A DNA stretch of 42,408 nucleotides from an uncultured Clostridia bacterium (GCA_947254025.1 CAMYBS010000010.1:1-42408); one strand, 5' to 3'; positions 23,289 through 31,506 are shown, numbered from the stretch's first letter. Notes: generated by a model from the letters alone, not told the origin. Made by a program: numbers and translations.

Positions 23289-24596
23289 ATGGAAATTAAA
23301 CGTGATTTTTATCTAGATAAATTAATTCGCAAAATGAACAACGGCTTTATTAAGGTTATTACAGGGATTAGAAGGTGTGGCAAGTCTTATTTACTTAACA
23401 AGATATTTTATAACTATCTAATGAAAAGCGGAGTAGATGAAGAGCACATAATTAAATTCGCTTTTGATTCGGGTGATGACCTACTTAAGATTGGTGAAGA
23501 TCTTATGGACTTAGATATTTTGAGTGGGGAGAGGCTTGTTGATCCGAAGAAGTTTTTAGAGTACATCAAGGACAAGAGCAAAACTAAGGACAAGTACTAT
23601 ATACTTTTAGATGAAGTGCAGCTACTCGCATCGTTTGAGCAAGTTTTGAATGGTTTTTTACGCCAGGACAACTTTGACGTTTATGTTACTGGTAGCAATT
23701 CAAAATTTTTATCGAAGGACATTATAACAGAGTTTGCCGGCCGTGGTGATGAAATACATGTGATGCCGCTTAGCTTTTCGGAGTACATGCAAAGTACTAG
23801 TTTAGACAAGGAAGATGCTTTTGCTGAGTATCAAGTTTTTGGCGGCTTGCCAGCACTTTGCTCTATGAATAGTGACGAAGACAAGATGAATTATTTAAAG
23901 ACTCAGCTAGACAATGTATATTTAAGAGACATCGTTAATAGGTACGACATTCGCTTAGATAGTGAATTAGCAGATCTTTTAAATGTATTGGCATCAGGTA
24001 TGTCAAGTTTAACAAATCCATCGAAGATAGAGGCTACATTTTCATCATCACTAAAATCAAAAATTAGTGCGAATACCATTGACAAATTTATTGAATACTT
24101 TGAAGACTCATTTATGCTAAAAAGAGCTTATAGGTATGATGTTAAAGGCAGAAAATATATAGGAACGCCTTATAAAATCTATTTTGAAGACCTTGGGCTT
24201 AGAAATGCAAGGCTAAACTTTAGGCAGATAGAGCCAACACATCTGATGGAGAATATCATATATAACGAGCTTAGGCACCGCGGTTATATGGTCGACGTCG
24301 GCATAGTTATGACAAGGGAGAAGGACAAGAATTATAAGGATATAAAAAATCAAAGGGAAGTAGATTTTATTGCTAATCTTGGGACTAAGAGGTACTATAT
24401 CCAGTCAGCGTATTCACTTCAATCGTTAGACAAAGCAGAGCAGGAGAAGAAATCTTTATTAAATATAGATGATTCATTCAAAAAGATAATTATAATTAAA
24501 GACAGAGTAAAAGCGTTTTTAGACGACAATGGTATAGTAACTATAAATTTATTTGATTTTTTATTGAATAAAGACAGTTTGGATACAATTATTTAG
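23289..24596 (+). CDS. AAA_14/DUF4143 ATPase (copy 1)
   Basis: A 435-aa member of the AAA_14 plus DUF4143 family. Residues 1-200 form the AAA+ part: Walker A GIRRCGKS (26-33), Walker B YYILLDEV with Asp108-Glu109 and a sensor-like VYVTGSNSKFLS. The C-terminal DUF4143 domain has REVDFIANL and YYIQSAY, a degenerate PD-(D/E)XK-like pattern in which the expected E-x-K is not intact. The family is abundant in anaerobes and has no settled function. The gene has its own promoter lying between two palindromes and a third palindrome 4 nt after the stop, and no partner gene. A second, diverged family member is at 38229. Confidence 0.9.
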   Translation: MEIKRDFYLDKLIRKMNNGFIKVITGIRRCGKSYLLNKIFYNYLMKSGVDEEHIIKFAFDSGDDLLKIGEDLMDLDILSGERLVDPKKFLEYIKDKSKTKDKYYILLDEVQLLASFEQVLNGFLRQDNFDVYVTGSNSKFLSKDIITEFAGRGDEIHVMPLSFSEYMQSTSLDKEDAFAEYQVFGGLPALCSMNSDEDKMNYLKTQLDNVYLRDIVNRYDIRLDSELADLLNVLASGMSSLTNPSKIEATFSSSLKSKISANTIDKFIEYFEDSFMLKRAYRYDVKGRKYIGTPYKIYFEDLGLRNARLNFRQIEPTHLMENIIYNELRHRGYMVDVGIVMTREKDKNYKDIKNQREVDFIANLGTKRYYIQSAYSLQSLDKAEQEKKSLLNIDDSFKKIIIIKDRVKAFLDDNGIVTINLFDFLLNKDSLDTII

Positions 24597-24600
24597 GATA

Positions 24601-24640
24601 TATTTAGAAAAAGTTCCATAATGGAAATATTCTGAAATAG
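24601..24640. repeat. Palindromic repeat R3, downstream of ATPase 1
   Basis: Identical to R1 over 40 nt, 4 nt after the ATPase stop codon. With R1 it brackets the gene as a direct repeat, while being itself palindromic. Confidence 0.88.
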
Positions 24641-24672
24641 AAAATCGGACATTGAATAAAAAATCGGACATT
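24641..24672. repeat. Two copies of a TCGGACATT repeat
   Basis: AAAATCGGACATTGAA (24641-24656) and AAATCGGACATT (24661-24672). The first is identical over 16 nt to 25603-25618 inside the fic gene, and a partial further copy occurs at 25627-25638. Confidence 0.8.
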
Positions 24673-24689
24673 CAAAACCATAATCACAG

Positions 24690-24718
24690 GTGACTTAGTA
24701 TATGCTAGGTCACTTTTT
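24690..24718 (+). terminator. Terminator after ATPase 1 (repeat copy 2)
   Basis: Stem GTGACTTAG/CTAGGTCAC (24690-24698 with 24705-24713; one G-T pair), then TTTTT. Preceding sequence ATTCAAAACCATAA (24670-24683) is also found before the copy at 26429. Confidence 0.88.
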
Positions 24719-24775
24719 CTTTACTTTTAGCCATTTTCGTGGTATTATTAAGGTAGAATAAAAGGAGCTGTTTAT

Positions 24776-25855
24776 ATGAATAAGGATCCATATAAAGAAT
24801 ATATAAAACTCACTGAAGCGAGCAAGAGCGAAAAAGGATACGCTTGGCAGACTGCGATTGGTTTGCAAGCGGTTGATGGTTTAAAAACATCAAAGTATTT
24901 GATTGAAACTGCCATAAAAAATATTGAAGGCGAGATAGACATAGACCAGGCTCATGAGCTTATTAACTCTTACTATGAAGAAAGGCCAAGTACTAAGGGC
25001 GACAGGACGGAGGAAGCTGATAAGGTATCTATGCGCATAGCTAAGCTGCTTTCAGAGAATGCTTTTTCATTTACTGCTAATGAGTATATCTCTATACACA
25101 AAAAACTATTTTCTGGTATATATGAGCACGCTGGAGAGATTAGAAACTACAATATAAGTAAAAAAGAGTGGGTGCTTGAAGGTAAAACTGTTATTTATGG
25201 CAGCGCATCAGAGCTTGAGGCAACGCTTAACTATGACCTAGACAGTGAGAAGAAGTTTAGCTACAAAGGCTTAAGTTTGCAAGAGATTATCCATCACTTA
25301 GCGGTTTTTGTATCAAGACTTTGGCAGATACATATATTTGCTGAAGGTAATACAAGGACTACAGCGGTATTTTTTATTAAATATTTAAGAACTTTGGGAT
25401 TCAATGTTACAAATGACATTTTCGCTGAAAATGCTTGGTACTTTAGGAATGCGCTAGTTAGGGCCAATTATAACGACTTGACTCGTGGTATTCATGAAAC
25501 AACAGAGTATTTAGAAATGTTTTTAAGGAATTTATTATTGGATGAACATAATGAGCTTAGCAATAGAGCCATGCATATCAGCGGAAAGTTTTTAGATGAT
25601 GAAAAATCGGACATTGAAGCAAAACTTTCGGACATTGACGATGAAATAAGTAAGAATCTAAAGCATCATATACTTAAATTATATGATGCTTTGGATGAGG
25701 GCGAAATATTTGGACGATCGCTTGTAGTACAGCATACTGGCCTCAAGGCGAGTAGGGCATCAGAGCTAATAAAGATTATGTATGAGATGGGTCTATTAGA
25801 ATCAGTAAAAGGCTATGGCAAAGGCAAATATCGTTTAAAATATAAAAGCAAATAG
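24776..25855 (+). CDS. Fic domain protein
   Basis: A 359-aa Fic-family enzyme; such proteins usually transfer AMP from ATP to Tyr, Ser or Thr of a target protein. The catalytic loop is HIFAEGNTR at 186-194 (consensus HPFxxGNGR), keeping catalytic His186, Gly191, Asn192 and Arg194, with Ile and Thr substitutions. An IEG at 50-52 sits where class II enzymes carry their inhibitory helix, but the usual Ser/Thr four residues before the Glu is Ile. The C-terminus (about 285-359) ends in a winged-helix-like region (GEIFGRSLVVQHTGLKASRASELIKIMYEMGLLESV), common in Fic proteins that may self-regulate. RBS AAAGGAG. Possibly co-transcribed with the GNAT gene 11 nt downstream. Confidence 0.88.
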   Translation: MNKDPYKEYIKLTEASKSEKGYAWQTAIGLQAVDGLKTSKYLIETAIKNIEGEIDIDQAHELINSYYEERPSTKGDRTEEADKVSMRIAKLLSENAFSFTANEYISIHKKLFSGIYEHAGEIRNYNISKKEWVLEGKTVIYGSASELEATLNYDLDSEKKFSYKGLSLQEIIHHLAVFVSRLWQIHIFAEGNTRTTAVFFIKYLRTLGFNVTNDIFAENAWYFRNALVRANYNDLTRGIHETTEYLEMFLRNLLLDEHNELSNRAMHISGKFLDDEKSDIEAKLSDIDDEISKNLKHHILKLYDALDEGEIFGRSLVVQHTGLKASRASELIKIMYEMGLLESVKGYGKGKYRLKYKSK

Positions 25856-25866
25856 AAAGGATATAA

Positions 25867-26388
25867 ATGAAGATAATTTACAAAGACATACTAATTAGAA
25901 ACGCTGTAGAGGCTGATGCGGCTCAGCTTGCATCTTGGTGGAATGACGGCTCTGTCATGGCTCATGCGGGCTTCCCAAACGGAGTGAACACTAATGAAGA
26001 GAGAATCAAAGGGCAGATCAAAAATTACACTGATCTTCACAGAGTTTTGATGATTGAGTACAAAGGCAAGGACATTGGCGAGATGAATTATGAGTTTTCT
26101 GATAATGATAGATGCGAGATAGGTATAAAGATATGTGATAGCACTTATCAAGAGAAGGGACTTGGACGAGTGATACTTACTTTGTTTATAGAAGAGCTTT
26201 TCAAAATGGGTGCGAAGACCATATTCCTAACGACAAATCTAAATAATAAAAGAGCTCAGCACGTCTATGAAAAGCTTGGCTTTAAGAAAATTCGTGTAGA
26301 TTATGACTCGTGGACGGATCAGCTTGGAGAGTTACAATCGACAGTTTATTATGAGCTAAAAGAGGATGAACTTATTAGTTTTAAATAA
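25867..26388 (+). CDS. GNAT family N-acetyltransferase (RimJ/RimL-like)
   Basis: A 173-aa GNAT acetyltransferase with the longer RimJ/AAC(6')-like layout: IRNAVEADAAQLASWWNDGSVMAHAGFP at the start, then EIGIKICDSTYQEKGLGRVILTLFIEELF with the acetyl-CoA motif QEKGLGR near residues 95-101, and LTTNLNNKRAQHVYEKLGFKKIR, typical of motif B. It follows fic by 11 nt with RBS AAAGGAT, probably in the same transcript, and is ended by the repeat terminator at 26429. The substrate (small molecule, antibiotic or protein N-terminus) cannot be told. Confidence 0.85.
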   Translation: MKIIYKDILIRNAVEADAAQLASWWNDGSVMAHAGFPNGVNTNEERIKGQIKNYTDLHRVLMIEYKGKDIGEMNYEFSDNDRCEIGIKICDSTYQEKGLGRVILTLFIEELFKMGAKTIFLTTNLNNKRAQHVYEKLGFKKIRVDYDSWTDQLGELQSTVYYELKEDELISFK

Positions 26389-26428
26389 AGCTATTGAGAA
26401 AAACTAAATATTCAAAACCATAAGCACA

Positions 26429-26456
26429 GTGACTTAGTTTATCTAGGTCACTTTTT
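26429..26456 (+). terminator. Terminator after the GNAT gene (repeat copy 3)
   Basis: Stem GTGACTTAG/CTAGGTCAC (26429-26437 with 26443-26451; one G-T pair), then TTTTT. The preceding 20 nt match those before copy 2. Confidence 0.88.
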
Positions 26457-26473
26457 ATTTTTATAAAAAACTA

Positions 26474-26534
26474 TTGACAAAGATCTATGACTATGGTACT
26501 ATAAATGTAACATATTTAGTACTATAAATGTAAC
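26474..26534 (+). promoter_or_regulatory. Promoter and duplicated 16-bp operator of the small XRE gene
   Basis: TTGACA (26474-26479), 17-nt spacer, TACTAT (26497-26502) with extended TGG. The 16-mer GTACTATAAATGTAAC occurs at 26496-26511, overlapping the -10 box, and again at 26519-26534, a 23-bp spacing. This fits tandem operators for autorepression by the XRE protein encoded next. Confidence 0.75.
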
Positions 26535-26556
26535 CATAATTATAAGGGGTGATAGT

Positions 26557-26760
26557 TTGGACGTTATAATCGAAAACAGAATCGCTGAATTTAGAAAGGA
26601 GCAGGGCCTTTCGCAGCACAGGCTTGCCAAGGCGGTGGACTTAAAGAGAAGGTCCATCATGGCGTATGAAGCGGGAACTATCAGTCCAAGTCTTGAGACT
26701 GCCTACAAGATTTGCAAGGTCTTAGGCAAGGACATCAAGGAAGTATTTATTTTTAAATAG
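26557..26760 (+). CDS. Small XRE/Cro-type regulator
   Basis: A 67-aa stand-alone helix-turn-helix protein (IAEFRKEQGLSQHRLAKAVDLKRRSIMAYEAGTISPSLETAYKI), the compact Cro-like type found in phages, mobile islands and toxin-antitoxin loci. No ATG is available upstream of the HTH; TTG 26557 follows AAGGGGTGATAG and is the likeliest start, so low translation is expected. Duplicated 16-bp repeats at its promoter suggest autorepression. It is followed 11 nt later by a hypothetical gene and then a lipoprotein gene, all closely spaced, so it probably controls these three. Confidence 0.85.
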   Translation: MDVIIENRIAEFRKEQGLSQHRLAKAVDLKRRSIMAYEAGTISPSLETAYKICKVLGKDIKEVFIFK

Positions 26761-26771
26761 GAGGTATAGAC

Positions 26772-27191
26772 ATGGGTCTTTTAATGAATACTGCGAGTGA
26801 AATCGCGGACAAGGTCAAGGAAGATTTTAATGACGATAAAAATTATCTATTTGCCCTAAAACGCAATGACTTCAAAAGGGGTTTATTAAAATTATTTTTG
26901 AGTAGATTGTATTACATTATGGACGGTGCGAGGTCTTTTGTGTTGTACTTTAATGAGAAGGGCATATATGAGAAGGAAATTTCAAATTCTGTGAAGGGAA
27001 ATTTTGTTTTGATGCCTTGGGAGGAGATTGAAAATTTTACTGTGGATTACAAAAGCAGCAAGGCGAACATCACTTTAGTTCATCTAGGAGCAAAGGTGCT
27101 TTATGAGGTGCCTTTTACTGGTGCTATGGCGAAGGGCAACAAGGAAAGGCTTGATGATCTTCAAAAGAAGGCTTTCAATAAACTAGTTTAG
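26772..27191 (+). CDS. Hypothetical protein, possible PH-like fold
   Basis: A 139-aa soluble protein. The central part (ARSFVLYFNEKGIYEKEISNSVKGNFVLMPWEEIENFTVDYKSSKANITLVHLGAKVLYEVPF) has the alternating strands and the W-x-E-I pattern of bacterial PH-like domains, with a C-terminal helix (NKERLDDLQKKAFNKLV) that would close such a fold. This is a fold guess, not a function. It has a strong AGGAGGT RBS and lies between the XRE regulator and a lipoprotein in one operon. Confidence 0.55.
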   Translation: MGLLMNTASEIADKVKEDFNDDKNYLFALKRNDFKRGLLKLFLSRLYYIMDGARSFVLYFNEKGIYEKEISNSVKGNFVLMPWEEIENFTVDYKSSKANITLVHLGAKVLYEVPFTGAMAKGNKERLDDLQKKAFNKLV

Positions 27192-27200
27192 GAGGTTTAT

Positions 27201-27866
27201 ATGAAAAAAATATTATTAATTTTACTCGCTCTATCCATGTTTATGGTCTCGTGCGGAGGAAATAGCAAGGAGGAGCCTACAAAGAAGCCTATAGGCGAAG
27301 AAAAAGAGGAAGAAAAAACAAGTAAAGAAAAAGTAGATGTATTTGACTGTATTGACTACGCTGTAAGTGTTGACGGCGAAGACTACGGCTACGTAGAGAA
27401 TATTAACGCAAGGCTATTTAGCGTCTCTGGCATTAACAAGGTCATGGCTCGCACTTGGAAGAGTGGCGAATATGCTGACGACAAGGCTTTAGACGAAGTT
27501 ACTGACTACTCAAAACTCGTTAATGACAACGAAATTTTCTACGGTGTCTACCCTGGAAGTATGGAGTTTGCTTTGACTTACAACGAAAGCTACAATATCA
27601 GCTACGCTTTTTCTAGTAACGATGAAGGAATTGATAGTTTTTCTTACAAGAAGTACGCGCCTGAAGAAGCGAAGGTCATGGGTGAGACTCTTTACTTTGA
27701 CATAGACTACTTAAGCAGCATCTTTGCTTTTAAATACAAGCTTGATAAGGAAAATAAAGTCCTTGTCATCGATTCAAAAGGCGACTACACTGCTAACATG
27801 ACTGAGCTTGACTGCAAAGGCTACGATAGCCTCGAAGCTCTATTAAAAGCAAATTTTGACAAATAG
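27201..27866 (+). CDS. Predicted lipoprotein, function unknown
   Basis: A 221-aa lipoprotein: MKKILLILLALSMFMVSCGG, with lipobox MVSC and Cys18, then a Lys/Glu-rich linker and a domain containing many Tyr and Asp residues (VDGEDYGYVENINARLF, LYFDIDYLSSIFAFKYKLDKENKVLVIDSKG). The LYFDIDYLSSIFAFKYKLD part resembles one copper-amine-oxidase-N-like beta unit found in surface proteins of Gram-positive anaerobes, a weak similarity. Third gene of the XRE-led operon. It faces the outside of the cell. Confidence 0.7.
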   Translation: MKKILLILLALSMFMVSCGGNSKEEPTKKPIGEEKEEEKTSKEKVDVFDCIDYAVSVDGEDYGYVENINARLFSVSGINKVMARTWKSGEYADDKALDEVTDYSKLVNDNEIFYGVYPGSMEFALTYNESYNISYAFSSNDEGIDSFSYKKYAPEEAKVMGETLYFDIDYLSSIFAFKYKLDKENKVLVIDSKGDYTANMTELDCKGYDSLEALLKANFDK

Positions 27867-27895
27867 TTTTATAATTATATATTAGCTCTTTGCAC

Positions 27896-27927
27896 GTAAA
27901 AAAGCTCTCACCTTATGGTGAGAGCCT
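27896..27927 (-). terminator. Terminator of the alanine symporter gene
   Basis: On the minus strand GCTCTCACC pairs with GGTGAGAGC around ATAA, followed by seven T. It lies between convergent genes and may partly serve the plus-strand lipoprotein gene too. Confidence 0.88.
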
Positions 27928-27941
27928 TTCAATATACAAAA

Positions 27942-29333
27942 TTATTCTAATTCGCCAGTTTTTTTCTTAGACATATATCCTTTGTATGCCTTCTTAACTT
28001 GTGGTGCAAGTAAGAATAGGGCGATAAGGTTCGGGATAACCATGAAACCGTTGAATGTATCTGCAAGGTCCCAAATAATTGATGCGCCGAATACTGAGCC
28101 AACAACTATGCATATAAGTACAAGCACTCTATATACATTGATTGCTGTCTTACCTTTGAATAGGTAGCGGATGTTCATCTCGCCAAACATGTACCAACCA
28201 ACTATAGTTGTGAAGGCGAAGAACATAAGTGAGATTGCAAGGAAGATAGATCCTGGCTCACCAAAGGCTGCCTTGAATGCATATTGCGTGATGGCAACTG
28301 ATTGCTCGCCTGAGAAGTGTGCTTCTGTGGCGATAACTACAAGTGCAGTGATTGAGCAGATGATGATAGTATCTACAACGACTCCTGCCATCGCAACGAA
28401 GCCTTGTATGCAAGGGTCCTTAACATTTGCAGTTGCGTGAGCGTGTGGAGTTGAACCCATACCAGCCTCGTTTGAGAAAAGTCCTCTTGCAACACCGTTT
28501 TTGATAGCTTCCTTCATAACAGTACCAGCCATACCGCCGACAACTGCTTGAGTAGAGAAAGCTTCAGTGAAGACCATCCTAAATACTAGATGCAAGTGAT
28601 GTCTGTATACATATAGTATAAAGCCGCTGCCGATGATGTAGATTATTGCCATGAATGGAACTACAAGCTCAGCCATAGTCGTGATTCTCTTAAGACCACC
28701 AATAATAACGAAGCCAACAAGAACCGCAAGAGCAATACCGATGTATAGTGCATTAACATTTATCGCCTTTGACAAAGCTAGTGAGATTGAGTTTGATTGA
28801 ACCATGTTACCTACAAAGCCAAGTGCAAGGATTATTGTAATAGAGAATATAATTGCAAGTGGTTTAGATTTTAAACCTTTGGAAATGTAATATGAAGGTC
28901 CACCGACAGGCTCTCCGTCTCTTTCTTCTCTGTAAAGCTGAGCAAGAACTGCCTCTGCAAATATAGTTGACATACCAAGTATACCTGAAACCCACATCCA
29001 GAATATTGCGCCTGGTCCACCAGATGCAACAGCAGTAGCAACACCACCTATGTTACCAGTACCAACTTGTGCAGCGATCGCTGTAGCAAGTGCTTGGAAT
29101 GAGTTTACCTTTATTTCGCCGTCTTTAACTTCTGTTTTGTCTTTCTTCTTAAAAAGTCCTCCAAAAGCGTACTTGAACGCTAGACCAATCTTAGTGATCT
29201 GAGGGAAGCCTAAGTATATAGTGTAGAATATACCTAGAGCTAGTAGTGCATACATCAAAAACTTTGACCATAATACACTATTGATAGCCTTGATGATAGG
29301 CTCTAGTTCGAATGCTAAATATGTATTAAGCAT
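27942..29333 (-). CDS. Sodium:alanine symporter (AGCS family)
   Basis: A 463-aa integral membrane protein of the alanine/glycine:cation symporter family, importing alanine or glycine with Na+. Characteristic segments: SFQALATAIAAQVGTGNIGGVATAVASGGPGAIFWMW near the N-terminus, DGEPVGGPSYYISKGL, and GLFSNEAGMGSTPHAHATANVKDPCIQGFVAM in the centre. About ten hydrophobic helices and normal length. On the minus strand it has RBS AAAGGAGG and its own terminator, so it is a single-gene unit. The name alsT is used for such proteins, but orthology cannot be settled here. Confidence 0.92.
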   Translation of the reverse strand: MLNTYLAFELEPIIKAINSVLWSKFLMYALLALGIFYTIYLGFPQITKIGLAFKYAFGGLFKKKDKTEVKDGEIKVNSFQALATAIAAQVGTGNIGGVATAVASGGPGAIFWMWVSGILGMSTIFAEAVLAQLYREERDGEPVGGPSYYISKGLKSKPLAIIFSITIILALGFVGNMVQSNSISLALSKAINVNALYIGIALAVLVGFVIIGGLKRITTMAELVVPFMAIIYIIGSGFILYVYRHHLHLVFRMVFTEAFSTQAVVGGMAGTVMKEAIKNGVARGLFSNEAGMGSTPHAHATANVKDPCIQGFVAMAGVVVDTIIICSITALVVIATEAHFSGEQSVAITQYAFKAAFGEPGSIFLAISLMFFAFTTIVGWYMFGEMNIRYLFKGKTAINVYRVLVLICIVVGSVFGASIIWDLADTFNGFMVIPNLIALFLLAPQVKKAYKGYMSKKKTGELE

Positions 29334-29593
29334 TTATATACCTCCTTTAAAATTTGTCACCTGTTCAATTGTAACATAAACAGAGTAAAGTGTAAATGAA
29401 ATATAAGAATCCTATAATGAAAAATTCTTATTCATAGCATAAGATAATTTTATACTAAGAGCGTTTGTGATATAAAAAATTCAATATTTGATAGTGGGGT
29501 ATATGGTGGGAGCCTTGCTATATATATGGAGCGAGGTATGTAGTAGAAGGCTTGCTATGTAGCCTCTAGAATCATTTACATAGCTAGACAAAC
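29334..29593. other. Noncoding interval between two minus-strand genes
   Basis: About 260 bp, AT-rich, without a gene. It contains the upstream region of the symporter gene, a short imperfect repeat (GGCTTGCTATGTAGCC and similar GCTATGTA words around 29510-29570) and, at its left boundary, the murC terminator. Nothing else is visible. Confidence 0.5.
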
Positions 29594-29618
29594 AAAAAAA
29601 GCTCTCATCTCTGAGAGC
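29594..29618 (-). terminator. Terminator of murC
   Basis: Minus-strand stem GCTCTCA/TGAGAGC (29612-29618 with 29601-29607), GAGA loop, then seven T. The stem resembles that of the symporter terminator. Confidence 0.88.
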
Positions 29619-29631
29619 CTTGTCTTATATA

Positions 29632-31020
29632 TTACTTTCCTTCTTTAATTTTTAGTAGATCCTCGCCAAGCTTGTAGATGTTACCTGCACCAACTGTGAG
29701 TATGATGTCGTTATCTCTTAGGTTATCAAGTAAGTAGTTTTCGATGTCTTCAAACTTCGAGATGTACATAGCGTCGTAGCCGTGCTCCTTCATAGACTTG
29801 ATTAAGTCCTTCGAGTGCACAAGCTTAGTGTCCTTCTCTCTGGCAGCGTAGATGTCCGTGATGATGGTTATATCGCTTCTCTTAAAAGCTTCTGCAAAGC
29901 CTTGCAATAGCTTTTGCGTTCTTGTGTATGTGTGAGGTTGGAATATAGTTATGATTCTACCTTTAGACATCTTCTTCACAGCTTCAAGTGTCGCCATAAT
30001 CTCAGTAGGGTGGTGGGCGTAGTCGTCTATGATGCGCACAGAGCCTATGTAGCCCTTTGTCTCTATACGTCTGTGAACTCCTGTATATAAGAGGATGTAC
30101 TTTTTGATATCTTCAAGTGATGCGCCGTAAGTGTTCGCCATGGCGATGGCAGCAAGTGCATTATACACGTTATGCTTACCTAGAACGCTTAGCTTGATCT
30201 CAGTCTTTTGGTTGTTGTGAACAAGGTCGAAGTTCGCACAGCCATTCTCATCGTAGGTGATGTTCTCAGCCTTGTAGTCTGCATCTGCATCAACCGCGAA
30301 GCTGATAGTCTTTGCCTTGACATCCTTTATCGCCTCAAGGACATGCTCGTCGTCTTTGTTATATAGAACGTAGCCTGTTGATGGTACGTCGTCTGCATAC
30401 TTTTTGAAAGTTGCGATGATGTCTTCGATGTTCTTGTAGAAGTCAAGGTGGTCTTCGTCAATGTTTAGTATCATCGCCATAGTTGGATTGTACTTAAGTA
30501 TGTTTGCCTTGTACTCGCACGCCTCACTGATGATGATGTTTCCTTTACCGATTCTGATGTTGCCACCTATCTCGTCAAGCTCACCACCTAGGAGTATGGT
30601 AGGGTCCATCTGTGTATGTGTTGTGATCGAAGCAATCATCGAAGTAGTTGTAGTCTTGCCGTGGGTTCCTGATACGCAAACTGAGTTTGGATATAGCTTC
30701 ATCACTTCGCCAAGGAAGGAAGCTCTATCGTAGATCTCAAGACCAAGCTCCTTTGCTCTAAGTAGTTCAGGGTTGTCAGGACGTATTGCGTCAGTGTAGA
30801 CAACGACCTTAGATGACTCAACGTTCTTTGCCTCGTGCTTGTTGTATACAACGGCACCCATCTTCTTAAGTCTTTCTATGATTTGGCTCTCACCAGTATC
30901 AGTACCCTTGACCTTGCAGCCCTCTGCTATAAGTAATTCTGCAAGACCACTCATACCAATACCGCCTATGCCTATGAAAAATATATTGTCAATATTGTGT
31001 TTTTTCAAAAAAAAGCCCAT
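29632..31020 (-). CDS. murC: UDP-N-acetylmuramate--L-alanine ligase
   Basis: MurC joins L-alanine to UDP-MurNAc with ATP, the first step of the peptidoglycan stem peptide, in the cytoplasm. The 462-aa protein shows the N-terminal nucleotide-sugar fold (IFFIGIGGIGMSGLAELL), the ATP-binding loop SGTHGKTTTTSMIA, the Mur ligase central motif NIDEDHLDFYKN and DDYAHHPTEIMATL before the C-terminal domain. The start is placed at 31020, right after GGGAGGAAAA on the minus strand; the frame runs 14 codons further up without an RBS. It stands alone, divergent from spoVG. Confidence 0.95.
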   Translation of the reverse strand: MGFFLKKHNIDNIFFIGIGGIGMSGLAELLIAEGCKVKGTDTGESQIIERLKKMGAVVYNKHEAKNVESSKVVVYTDAIRPDNPELLRAKELGLEIYDRASFLGEVMKLYPNSVCVSGTHGKTTTTSMIASITTHTQMDPTILLGGELDEIGGNIRIGKGNIIISEACEYKANILKYNPTMAMILNIDEDHLDFYKNIEDIIATFKKYADDVPSTGYVLYNKDDEHVLEAIKDVKAKTISFAVDADADYKAENITYDENGCANFDLVHNNQKTEIKLSVLGKHNVYNALAAIAMANTYGASLEDIKKYILLYTGVHRRIETKGYIGSVRIIDDYAHHPTEIMATLEAVKKMSKGRIITIFQPHTYTRTQKLLQGFAEAFKRSDITIITDIYAAREKDTKLVHSKDLIKSMKEHGYDAMYISKFEDIENYLLDNLRDNDIILTVGAGNIYKLGEDLLKIKEGK

Positions 31021-31047
31021 TTTTCCTCCCAAAATTTCAAAAAGTAC

Positions 31048-31076
31048 TTGTATTATCTTCAACTCTTTAGTATAAT
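31048..31076 (+). promoter_or_regulatory. Probable promoter of spoVG
   Basis: TTGTAT (31048-31053), 17-nt spacer, perfect TATAAT (31071-31076), about 100 nt upstream of spoVG. The long AT-rich leader has no obvious structure. Confidence 0.5.
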
Positions 31077-31176
31077 ATATATATAAGCTAGTGTATGTTT
31101 ATGCTTATATGATTATCATAATATATATTATGACAAAAAGCAAGCAAATATTTTAGCTAAACGAGGAGGATGGAAA

Positions 31177-31485
31177 ATGACAATCACAGACGTAAGAGTA
31201 AGACTTGTTACTAAGGAAGGATTGAACCTTAAAGCTACAGCTTCAGTTACATTCGACAACGCTTTTGTTGTTCACGACATCAAGGTTATCGAAGGCAAGG
31301 AAGGTTTGTTCGTAGCAATGCCTTCAAGAAAGGTACCTAACGGACCATACAAGGATATAGCTCACCCAATCAACACAGAAACAAGAGCTGACCTAGAAGA
31401 AAAAGTTTACAAAGCTTATGAAGCAGCACTTGAAGATGCTAAGAACGAAGCTGACGAAGAAATACTAGTAATGGAAGAAAAGTAG
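31177..31485 (+). CDS. spoVG: Septation/sporulation regulator SpoVG
   Basis: A 102-aa protein with the full SpoVG sequence pattern: [11 protein letters not shown] at the start, [19 protein letters not shown] and [23 protein letters not shown], the family's most conserved stretch, then a charged C-terminal helix. SpoVG is a small DNA- and RNA-binding regulator affecting division, capsule and stress genes; it is common in non-sporulating Bacillota, so it does not prove sporulation. RBS GAGGAGG. Codon use is strongly biased, consistent with high expression. Confidence 0.95.
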   Translation: MTITDVRVRLVTKEGLNLKATASVTFDNAFVVHDIKVIEGKEGLFVAMPSRKVPNGPYKDIAHPINTETRADLEEKVYKAYEAALEDAKNEADEEILVMEEK

Positions 31486-31506
31486 TCATTTGAATCAGTA
31501 AGTTTA

